NCBI GenBank assembly: GCA_965370045.1
Contig: CBDUSI010000062.1
Coordinates: 1 to 26,941 of the forward strand
Direction: 5' to 3'
Origin: CAZONU01 sp965370045
Lineage (GTDB): Bacteria > Planctomycetota > SZUA-567 > JAKLDR01
Length of the DNA: 26,941 nucleotides
The notes beneath the pieces are model-generated. The model saw only the letters and a list, made by a program, of their open reading frames with translations, ran no database searches and was not told the origin of the DNA. Numbering within the stretch: the first letter of the stretch is position 1; each line of letters begins with the position of its first letter. Positions 14,244 to 21,082 of this stretch are shown here, in pieces. The position numbers and the translations under genes are program-made.

Positions 14244-17200
14244 GAGGCTGCTGCAATACCCGGGTCGTCGCGAGGCCGAGCGAGAAGTTCGCGGGCAAGG
14301 CGGCAGGCGCAAAACGCCCGGAGGCGGGGGCCGGAGTCCCGTCGAGGACGTTTTGTGCCGACAACGCAGCCCGGGGGCTTCGCAGCCGGCCGCAGCAGAG
14401 CGGGGTACTGCAGCAGCCTCTGAGCCTTCCCGGAAGGGCGTGGCCCTGATCGTGGTCGTCCTGATGCTGGCCGCCATGGCCGCGGTGGGCGTGCCCTTCC
14501 TGCTCTCGTCCGGGCTGGAGCGACGCGAGAGCCGCCTGTTCGCCGCGCGCGCCCGGGCGCGTCACGCCGCCGAGGGCGCCCTGGCCCGCGCCCTGTGGTG
14601 CCTGACCCGCACCAGCGAGGCGGCCGAGCGCGCCGGCTACTACGGCCAGCCCTGGGACACCCCGGACTGGGACACCCTCGCCGAGCTCAAAGTAACCTTC
14701 GCCTTCTCCCGGCCGCCGCAGCTCAAGGACGAGAAGAAGCCCCCGCCCTGGCGCGCCGCCCTGGAGGACAGCAGTATATTTCACAACCCCCGCGGCGAAA
14801 TCTGGACCGCCAAGGTGGAGGACGAGCAGGGCAAGATCAACGTCAACTCGGCCAGCCCCGCGCTGCTGGGCAACCTGCTGGGCTCGGCCATTCTGGCCGC
14901 GCCGGTGCCCAGCAACGACCTGGCCCCGGTAATCCAGGTCGGCGACACCTACTACTTCCCGGCCGACGACGATGACAAGACCATCGACGGCTTCGTGCGC
15001 ATCGGGCGGGAGATCCTGGCCTACACGTCAAAGACCGAGACCACCCTGGAGGGCGTGACCCGCGCGCAGTTCGGGACGGAGGCGGACAACCACGGGGCCG
15101 GCGCGCTGGTCTGCGACGCGCGGGGCTGGGCGGTCTCGGCGCTGCGCATGCGCGGGACGCGCGGCGGAGGGGCCCCCACCGGTTTCGGGGGAGTCTCTGC
15201 CATCAAGGGCATCTCCGCTTTCGGCGTGAGCTACGGAGGGCGCAACTACACGCTGGCACTGGGGCCCGCCGATTACGAGTCCATCGAGCGTTATCTTACA
15301 TCCGGCAGCTACCGGCCCAAGGCCGACGGCTGGGTGCGCCGCGAGAAGCTGCTGAACCCCTCCTGGGAGGCCGACGCCCGCAGATTCCGGCTGAAAGACA
15401 ATTCCAACTACGGGCCGGGCACGGTGGTGCGCTTCCTGGACGATACCGGCCGCGTGCGCGGCTACGGCAGGGTGCTCTCGGCCCAGTACCTCTCGACGCC
15501 CAGCACCCGGGGAGCGCGGATAACCCTGGAGTACGGCGTGGGCTTCCGCCACCCGGGCGGGTCGGAGTTCTTCATAGAGACCGAGCAGCCCCACGCCATC
15601 AACGTGAACACCGCGCGCGTCCCGGTGCTGGCCGCCTGCATGACCGGGGTGGCCCTCCGCGGCGGGCAGGGCGTGGACCCGGACCAGGCCCGTCTGGTGG
15701 CCCAGAAGCTGGTCAGCTCGGTGATCCGCAACAAGGACGACCTGAACATCGCGCTCACCGCGGTCCGCGACCAGGGACATATCACCGAGAACCAGCGCCG
15801 GGCGATCCTCGAGAACGCCACGGTGCCGGGCTCCACCCTGTTGAGGGTAACCACCGCGCCCTTCTGCTACCGGGCCTACAACCTATTCACCGTGGAGGCC
15901 AGCGGTATCGTCAACCACCCCGCTTCCGGCCGGCCCATGGCGGTCCACACCATACGCCAGCTGGTGCAGATGCCCACCGCCTGGCCGGGGACCTTCCTGG
16001 TGCGCAGCCAGAAGGAGTTCGAGGAGCAGATGCGCGCGGGCGTTGGCAAGCTGGTGGTCAGCTGGCCGGTAGCGCTGGTCAACAAGAACGCCGCGCCCAA
16101 CGAGAGCATCAACGAGAACATCGGCGACCTGCGCCTGGGGACCGGCCGTGCCGGCAAAGTGCTGCCCGGCACGGTGCTCACCGACCACTACGAGAAGCCG
16201 GTGCGCGGCGCGCGGCTGACCCCCGACGGCCTGAGCCTGCGTGGCGGGCGGGGCCAGTCCTACTCCTCGCGGACCTGCTTCAGGCGTTCGAACGGCAGCG
16301 TCACCCCGGGCTCACTGGAAGTGTGGGTCAGGGCCGACTCCTGGGGAGGCAGCATCTTCCGCGCCGGGGCCGGCACCCGCAACCTCATCGACGTCTCCTA
16401 CGACTCGCGCCAGGGCGAGCTGGTCATGGAACTGGGCGACGGCACCCGCGAGGGCCGCACGGTGGTCTACCGCCAGCCCTACAACCTGGACACCAAGACC
16501 TGGTACCACATCAAGGCCATATACAAGTCCACGCGCCTGGGCGGGCAGGCCTTCGAGGTCGATGGCGGGCAGGTGGTCCCCCAGGGAGCCGGGGACTACT
16601 TCCCGGGGACGACCCTTACCGGGGACCTCGACGACTGGTCCACGCCGCCCGGCGTTCGCGAGGTCAACGTGGACAGCACCTCCGAATTCGCGAGCCGTGG
16701 CGCCTTCATAATCGGCAGCGAGATATTCGAGTACGACGGCAAGAACGCCACCACCTTCCTCAAGGTCAAGCGCGGGCGGCGCTACACCCAGGCCACCGAC
16801 CACTCCCGCGGCGCGCCGGTGCAGATCTACGGCTACTCCGTGCGGGTGCGCAGCACCATTCCCAAGGTGTCGGGACGGGTGGCGGACGACATCGGCGCCA
16901 ATCCCCGCTGCCGGATCGCCAACCCCGCCGACCCCGGCCCGCCCCCGGTCGCCGGGGGCATCGACGACACCCAGACGGACATCCCGGTGGACGGCACCAG
17001 CGACTTCCAGAGCTCGGGCTACATCTGGGTGGGCCGCGAGTGCATCTACTACGGCCGCAAGACGGCCACCAAGTTCCTGAGCTGCCGGCGCGGCCAGCGC
17101 AGCACCAAGGCGGCCAAGCACAACGACCGCCGGACCATCAGCCAGGCCTCCCTGCTGGTCACCAACTACTCGGGCTACCCCGACTCCGGCTACGTGCAGA

Positions 17201-18699
17201 TCGACGACTCCCGCAACCGCGACCGCGTGGAGTGGATCTACTACTACGAGAAACTGACCGTGAACGGCAAGCGCTACATGCTGCCCCGCGTCTACACCGA
17301 CAGCAAGGGCCGCAAGTACCTGGGTTCCTGGCGGAGCCGCTACGGCACCGGCTACCGGCCGCACGTCAAGGGCGCCAAGCTTCTCCCGGTCTTCGAGCTG
17401 CGCGGGCCGCAGTGCGGCAACGCCTCCAGCCCGCAGTACGAGCCGGTCACGGTCACCGACTCCAGCGGCAACAGCGAGGCGCGCCGGCTCAAGCGGGTCT
17501 ACGAGGGCACCTGGCCGAACTACACCGGCACGATCCCCCGGCGGTTCACCGGCTGGTCCCATGCCTGGCGCGCGGCCTTCGACGACTACACCAGTCGCAG
17601 CTACTCGGGCTCGCAGCTCCGGCTGCTCAAGTTCCCCAGCGGGGAGCTGGCCATCAGCCTGCCCAACCTCCGCGTGGGCCGCAACTTCAGGGGGGACATC
17701 GACGAGCTGCGGGTCGCCTCCGGGCACAGCGTCGCCGGCTTCCTGCCCTTGGACCTCACACTCAAGCCCACGGACGCTGGCGTGGTGATCCAGATGCCCT
17801 CGACCTCGGCGGCCAACGCCGTGCCCCAGGCGGGCCTGGCGCGGCTGGGCGACGAGATGATCTACTACACGGGCCGGTCGGTGAGCACGCGGCGCCTGCC
17901 CTTCACCCCCAGGATTCCCTTCCAGCTCAAGAAATCCGACCCCGAGGACTACCACCGCAGGGACGACTTCCCGGTGGTGCGGCTCAGCGGGGTGCGCCGC
18001 GCGGTGCTGGGCTCGAACAGCGACCTCCACGCGCCGGGCAGCCCGGCGACCTTCCTGGAGGCCGTGCCGGTCACCGATCTGCGCACCGCCACGGACGAGA
18101 CCCTCAACAGCGTCCAGCTGCGCTCCACGGGCGGCTTCGAGGCCGAGGGCTACGCGCTGGTGGGCTCGGAGATCGTCGGCTACACCCGCAAGACCCGGGG
18201 CACGCTCGACGGCACCTACTTCCGCGGGGCCTTCGGGACCGATGCCCAGGCCCACCCCGTCGGGACCCTGGCGCTGCCGCTGCCCTTCCGCTACTGGGAC
18301 CGCTACCTGCCCGAAAGCGACCGCTCGGAGATGGCCTACTTCCAGGGCTCCTACTCCGCGGCCGGCACCCGCTGGAACCGCATCGGCATGGTGTTGGCCC
18401 GCACCGCCCACATGCGCGTCCGCCTGCAGGTGCGCTTCGACGGCGCACCCGGCTGGGACAGCACCCCCACCAACCGCGAGGGCGAGCTTTACGAGTTCGC
18501 GGGGCCCGGCCCGCACGACCTGCGCACCGCCGCCGGCCGCCAGGTGCGCGCCGACCAGATCGAGTACCGGGTGCTCTTTAACTACCGTTCCGGGGCGCAC
18601 CAGGGCGACGGCTGGAAGCAGACCCCGCGCATCGACACGCTCTACATCGAGTACGGCAACCCGCTGGTGGTCATCCGCCGGGAGGTGAGCACCCAATGA
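14233..18699 (+). CDS. gspK: Giant GspK-like minor pseudopilin with LamG segments and repeated modules
   Basis: Product of 1488 residues; GspK is usually about 300-330. GTG 14233 overlaps the upstream stop by 11 bases. A 68-residue N-extension, much of it encoded by a palindromic element (14243-14421), precedes the pilin-like segment KG|VALIVVVLMLAAMAAVG. As in other GspK, Glu5 is absent. GspK core motifs follow: DEQGKINVNSASP (I202) and HAINVNTARVPVLAA (I456), then a helical region to about 560. A LamG-like half domain spans about 661-787 and a closing LamG motif GDIDELRVASG lies near 1158. Five copies of a module of about 45 residues (FxxxG..IGxE...Y...T..RG...H..G) sit at 14974-15113, 16669-16833, 16987-17145, 17821-18060 (interrupted) and 18110-18278. 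Probable tip subunit of the pseudopilus. Confidence 0.85.
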   Translation: MKTERLLQYPGRREAEREVRGQGGRRKTPGGGGRSPVEDVLCRQRSPGASQPAAAERGTAAASEPSRKGVALIVVVLMLAAMAAVGVPFLLSSGLERRESRLFAARARARHAAEGALARALWCLTRTSEAAERAGYYGQPWDTPDWDTLAELKVTFAFSRPPQLKDEKKPPPWRAALEDSSIFHNPRGEIWTAKVEDEQGKINVNSASPALLGNLLGSAILAAPVPSNDLAPVIQVGDTYYFPADDDDKTIDGFVRIGREILAYTSKTETTLEGVTRAQFGTEADNHGAGALVCDARGWAVSALRMRGTRGGGAPTGFGGVSAIKGISAFGVSYGGRNYTLALGPADYESIERYLTSGSYRPKADGWVRREKLLNPSWEADARRFRLKDNSNYGPGTVVRFLDDTGRVRGYGRVLSAQYLSTPSTRGARITLEYGVGFRHPGGSEFFIETEQPHAINVNTARVPVLAACMTGVALRGGQGVDPDQARLVAQKLVSSVIRNKDDLNIALTAVRDQGHITENQRRAILENATVPGSTLLRVTTAPFCYRAYNLFTVEASGIVNHPASGRPMAVHTIRQLVQMPTAWPGTFLVRSQKEFEEQMRAGVGKLVVSWPVALVNKNAAPNESINENIGDLRLGTGRAGKVLPGTVLTDHYEKPVRGARLTPDGLSLRGGRGQSYSSRTCFRRSNGSVTPGSLEVWVRADSWGGSIFRAGAGTRNLIDVSYDSRQGELVMELGDGTREGRTVVYRQPYNLDTKTWYHIKAIYKSTRLGGQAFEVDGGQVVPQGAGDYFPGTTLTGDLDDWSTPPGVREVNVDSTSEFASRGAFIIGSEIFEYDGKNATTFLKVKRGRRYTQATDHSRGAPVQIYGYSVRVRSTIPKVSGRVADDIGANPRCRIANPADPGPPPVAGGIDDTQTDIPVDGTSDFQSSGYIWVGRECIYYGRKTATKFLSCRRGQRSTKAAKHNDRRTISQASLLVTNYSGYPDSGYVQIDDSRNRDRVEWIYYYEKLTVNGKRYMLPRVYTDSKGRKYLGSWRSRYGTGYRPHVKGAKLLPVFELRGPQCGNASSPQYEPVTVTDSSGNSEARRLKRVYEGTWPNYTGTIPRRFTGWSHAWRAAFDDYTSRSYSGSQLRLLKFPSGELAISLPNLRVGRNFRGDIDELRVASGHSVAGFLPLDLTLKPTDAGVVIQMPSTSAANAVPQAGLARLGDEMIYYTGRSVSTRRLPFTPRIPFQLKKSDPEDYHRRDDFPVVRLSGVRRAVLGSNSDLHAPGSPATFLEAVPVTDLRTATDETLNSVQLRSTGGFEAEGYALVGSEIVGYTRKTRGTLDGTYFRGAFGTDAQAHPVGTLALPLPFRYWDRYLPESDRSEMAYFQGSYSAAGTRWNRIGMVLARTAHMRVRLQVRFDGAPGWDSTPTNREGELYEFAGPGPHDLRTAAGRQVRADQIEYRVLFNYRSGAHQGDGWKQTPRIDTLYIEYGNPLVVIRREVSTQ
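14243..14421. mobile_element. 179-bp imperfect palindromic element inside the gspK coding sequence
   Basis: The ends are 19-base inverted repeats: AGAGGCTGCTGCAATACCC at 14243-14261 and, on the other strand, AGAGGCTGCTGCAGTACCC at 14421-14403 (one mismatch). Inward, the two arms remain partly complementary, including GGCGCAAAACG (near 14306-14316) against GGCACAAAACG read on the minus strand (near 14349-14359). The whole unit could fold into one long hairpin. It is in frame and encodes most of the unusual N-extension of the GspK-like protein. No target-site duplication is evident. It resembles a MITE or a coding palindromic element of the Rickettsia RPE kind; copies elsewhere in the genome were not testable. 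Confidence 0.55.
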
Positions 18700-19895
18700 C
18701 CTCTTCCGGCGCGCGCCGCGCGGGGCTCACCCTGGTCGAGTTGCTGGTGGCCATGTCCGTGGTGCTGCTCATCGGGCTGATGATGGTCGGGCTGATGAGC
18801 AGCTCGCTGAGCATGTGGAACGCCGCCGAACGCCAGCGCAAGGTCTACACCCGGGCGCGAACGCTCTTCTCCTACCTGAGCGAGGACCTGGAGGCGGCCC
18901 TGACCCGCGACCCTCCCGGCACGGCGGTCCGCAACCGCCTGTTCTGCGCGCCGGACAAGAACGACCGGCAGGTGCTGATGATCACCCGCACCTTCGGCTC
19001 GGGCTCGGAGCGCGGCTACGCCTTCACCGCCGGGGACGGGCTGGACACCTCCGGCCTGCACTACACCGGCGATAAGCCCCGCAAGGACGACGAGGATTCC
19101 GATCCACGCTCCGGCCGCGCCGACGAGGAGACCTACAACTTCAAGGACGACGACGGCGACGGGCACGTGGACGAGGACCTGGCGCCCCTGGGCGGGTCGG
19201 CCCAGGTGGTCTACCTGCACGTCGGGCGGCAGCTCAAGCGCGGGCTGCGCTCCCCGTCCGGCGACGAGTTCGCCAGCATGTTCCCCGATGCCCAGACCAT
19301 CGCCGAGGACGTGCTCTATTTCGGCCTGCTCTTCGCCACCCCCTACACCACCACGTCGTACAACCCGTCCAGCCCCTTCACCGCTCTCTGGGACGAGTCG
19401 GTCCCCCGGCTGCCCACCGCGAAATACACCGGCCAGAGGGGCTTCGGCCCCGAGCGCCTGTGGGACTCCACCCGCGGGGTGCTCGCCGATTTCTCATTCT
19501 ACGTGGGGCCAGAGAGCAAGGACGACGGCGAGGACGACGTGTTCCCCGAGATCGTGCAGGTCACCCTGGTGATCGAGCCCCACGAACTGCGCACGGTGCG
19601 CACCGACAGCCTGGAGCACATCACCGACAGCGACGGCGTCGTGCGGGTGGCCTCCACGCGGGGCTTCCCGGAGGCCGGCGGCCCGAACAGCTACATCATG
19701 GTCGACGACGAGTGGATGTACTACACCGCCAAGGGCAAGCGCAGCTTCACGATCAAGCGGCGCGGCGCGCGGGGCACGGCGCGGAACAGCCACGCCCCCG
19801 GCGCCTCAGTGCGCTGCGGCACGACCTTCACCAGCACCTTCTACCTGCCGGGCTACCGCAGCGAGGAGGCGGCCACGGGCGGGCCCCGGCGGTGA
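18696..19895 (+). CDS. gspJ: Minor pseudopilin GspJ-like, enlarged
   Basis: Product of 399 residues (usual GspJ about 200). ATG 18696 overlaps the GspK stop by 4 bases (ATGA). The leader is only ten residues (MTSSGARRAG), with the site G|LTLVELLVAMSVVLLIG and Glu at position 5. The GspJ-like core includes the helix RTLFSYLSEDLEAAL. An acidic insert near residues 130-170 (PRKDDEDSDPRSG...FKDDDGDGHVDED) looks like a calcium-binding DxDGDG loop. The pseudopilin core resumes around VVYLHVGRQL and DVLYFGLLFATPY. Near the C-terminus (19647-19813) lies one copy of the module found five times in the GspK-like neighbour (STRGFPEAGG...WMYYTAKGKRSFTIKRRG...HAPGASV). GspJ joins GspI and GspK in the tip complex. 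A shared module in GspJ and GspK suggests a common binding or stacking role at the tip. Confidence 0.85.
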   Translation: MTSSGARRAGLTLVELLVAMSVVLLIGLMMVGLMSSSLSMWNAAERQRKVYTRARTLFSYLSEDLEAALTRDPPGTAVRNRLFCAPDKNDRQVLMITRTFGSGSERGYAFTAGDGLDTSGLHYTGDKPRKDDEDSDPRSGRADEETYNFKDDDGDGHVDEDLAPLGGSAQVVYLHVGRQLKRGLRSPSGDEFASMFPDAQTIAEDVLYFGLLFATPYTTTSYNPSSPFTALWDESVPRLPTAKYTGQRGFGPERLWDSTRGVLADFSFYVGPESKDDGEDDVFPEIVQVTLVIEPHELRTVRTDSLEHITDSDGVVRVASTRGFPEAGGPNSYIMVDDEWMYYTAKGKRSFTIKRRGARGTARNSHAPGASVRCGTTFTSTFYLPGYRSEEAATGGPRR

Positions 19896-20284
19896 GCGAC
19901 CGGCGCGGTTTCTCGCTGGTGGAGGTGATGGTCGCCATGGGCGTCCTGGCCCTGGGCATCGGCGGGGTGCTGGCCCTCTTCGCGATCGCGACGACCACCC
20001 ACCGCCGGGCGCTCGACGAGACGGTCACGGCCATCATCGGCAACCGGGTCATCTCCGAGCAGCGCGCGGCCTTCAACCGCAACCGCTACGCCGAGCCGGT
20101 GGCGGTCAGCAAGCAGCCGGTGCCCGGCTACCAGATGCACACCTGCTCGGTGACCCCCACGGTGCTGGGTCGCGAGCCGGAGACCGGCCGCACCGTGCAC
20201 CTGTACCTGGAGGTCGGGGTGCACTACCAGCGCCGCGGCCGGGAGCGCACAGTCGTCTTCCGGACGGTCCTTTTCAGGGAGTAG
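19892..20284 (+). CDS. gspI: Minor pseudopilin GspI/PilV-like
   Basis: Product of 130 residues. The start is GTG 19892, overlapping the GspJ stop by 4 bases (GTGA). The open frame extends far upstream, but only this start places a normal short leader (MSDRRG) before G|FSLVEVMVAMGVLALGIGG, with Glu at mature position 5. The length fits GspI (about 120-130). The C-terminal part (VHLYLEVGVHYQRRGRERTVVFRTVLFRE) is the beta strand region of the family, with the pattern of GspI 'V.W..... R.v.l.t'. It has no inserted domain, unlike GspH, GspJ and GspK. It is the last gene of the operon. Confidence 0.85.
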   Translation: MSDRRGFSLVEVMVAMGVLALGIGGVLALFAIATTTHRRALDETVTAIIGNRVISEQRAAFNRNRYAEPVAVSKQPVPGYQMHTCSVTPTVLGREPETGRTVHLYLEVGVHYQRRGRERTVVFRTVLFRE

Positions 20285-20316
20285 GCGCCTCGCCGAGCGC
20301 ATCCCGCGCGGGCCCC

Positions 20317-20345
20317 TTGAAGTTTGGCCTCTCGGCGGGGATACT
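20317..20345 (+). promoter_or_regulatory. Weak putative promoter for the lipoprotein gene
   Basis: TTGAAG (20317-20322) and GATACT (20340-20345), each a 4/6 match, are separated by 17 bases. The GAGGAGG ribosome site of the lipoprotein gene begins 15 bases downstream. Confidence 0.35.
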
Positions 20346-20373
20346 GGGAACCGAGGCTGAGAGGAGGTGCGCG

Positions 20374-20679
20374 ATGAGAAAGCTGACCCCTGCGCTTCTT
20401 GCCGGACTGCTGCTGGCCTGCCTGGCCGGCTGCGAGCCCCGGGGCATCAGTGCGGTGGGCCCGGGCATGATGCCCAGCCAGGTCAAGGATCTCATGGGAG
20501 GGGAGCCGACCAGGACGATCCACGGAGACGGCACCGACATCGGCAAGAAGACCTACGTTTACCCCACCGGCCGGATTCACTTCGTGAACCAGAAGGTGGT
20601 GCTGGTCGAGCCCGCCGAGAAGGAGCGCACTGTCACCGAGAAGGCCAGGGAGAAGAGGCGCCGGGAAGAGGAACGATAG
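20374..20679 (+). CDS. Small lipoprotein with SmpA/BamE-like domain
   Basis: Product of 101 residues. ATG 20374 has a strong GAGGAGGT five bases upstream; a longer frame from 20317 would place residues before the signal peptide. The lipobox is LAGC with the lipidated Cys at residue 20 after the hydrophobic stretch LLAGLLLACLAG. The mature part (GPGMMPSQVKDLMGGEPTRT, KKTYVYPTGRIHFVNQKVV) follows the SmpA/OmlA pattern: a helix with 'G.s..qV..llG.P', then strands with an aromatic-Tyr motif. BamE-like domains occur in outer-membrane assembly factors and many small lipoproteins, so BamE function itself is not implied. The C-terminus is a charged Lys/Arg/Glu tail (KAREKRRREEER). It ends 21 bases before the tRNA gene and may be cotranscribed with it. 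Confidence 0.8.
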   Translation: MRKLTPALLAGLLLACLAGCEPRGISAVGPGMMPSQVKDLMGGEPTRTIHGDGTDIGKKTYVYPTGRIHFVNQKVVLVEPAEKERTVTEKAREKRRREEER

Positions 20680-20700
20680 GGGACAGTCCCCGGGAACGCC

Positions 20701-20788
20701 GGGCGAGTGGCGGAACGGCATACGCTGCGGCCTTAAAAGCCGCTGGGGGTCCGCCCCCGTGCGGGTTCGAATCCCGCCTCGCCCACCA
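20701..20788 (+). tRNA. tRNA-Leu (anticodon TAA)
   Basis: A class II tRNA of 88 bases with encoded CCA (20786-20788). The acceptor stem GGGCGAG (20701-20707) pairs with CTCGCCC (20778-20784), and the discriminator base is A. The anticodon loop CTTAAAA (20732-20738) is closed by GCGGC/GCCGC, with anticodon TAA at 20734-20736, reading UUA and UUG. The long variable arm GGGGGTCCGCCCCC is typical of tRNA-Leu. The T arm is GCGGGTTCGAATCCCGC. Confidence 0.95.
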
Positions 20789-21082
20789 CTATAACCATTT
20801 GAAAGCCTGAGGCTTTCGGCACCCGCCGCTTTCTTGTGCATAGATACTGCACTCTCCGGCCCTGACTTGACCACGTTCCCGACCTTCTCGGCCACCTCGG
20901 CAAGCCGCTCCCGGCGGGTCCTATCTGGCGATAGCTGAAGGTTGTGGTATTGCGGATTGAATCAACCGTTGCGACTAGCTACACTGTTGGCCGTCTAGGG
21001 TGAGGGCCATGTGGGCGCCGGGAGGAGTCATCTGGAAAATGTCGGCTAAGAGGAATAAGCACCACAGCCTGGGAGACCTTCC
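20789..21082. other. Intergenic region after tRNA-Leu, possible integrase-tail remnant
   Basis: A perfect 7-bp hairpin, GAAAGCC-TGA-GGCTTTC, lies at 20801-20817, 12 bases after the tRNA; it has no T-run, so it is only a possible terminator. On the minus strand a frame without stops runs from just after a TGA near 20965 toward the tRNA (LSPDRTRRERLAEVAEKVGN and following), with no start codon of its own and a phage-recombinase-tail look. I cannot identify it and give it as a possible decayed gene only. The final part contains the promoter of the next gene. Confidence 0.25.
20957..20985 (+). promoter_or_regulatory. Putative promoter for the DUF4091/FG-GAP gene pair
   Basis: TTGAAT (20957-20962) and TACACT (20980-20985), both 4/6 matches, are separated by 17 bases. 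They lie about 100 bases before ATG 21083 and leave a 5' leader of about 90 bases. Confidence 0.4.

Noticed and set aside
14243..14421. Palindrome as a transcription terminator
   Set aside because: It lies inside an open reading frame in the middle of the operon, has long arms and no T-run.
16312..18696. 794-residue open frame on the minus strand opposite the GspK-like gene
   Set aside because: Antisense shadow of a high-GC gene: it is full of Ala/Gly/Val/Arg without domain motifs, while the plus frame has GspK, LamG and repeated modules.
20224..20895. Minus-strand frame across tRNA-Leu containing GGIRTRTG
   Set aside because: GGIRTRTG is the well-known false peptide from translating the T arm of a tRNA antisense; the frame crosses the tRNA and is not one real gene.
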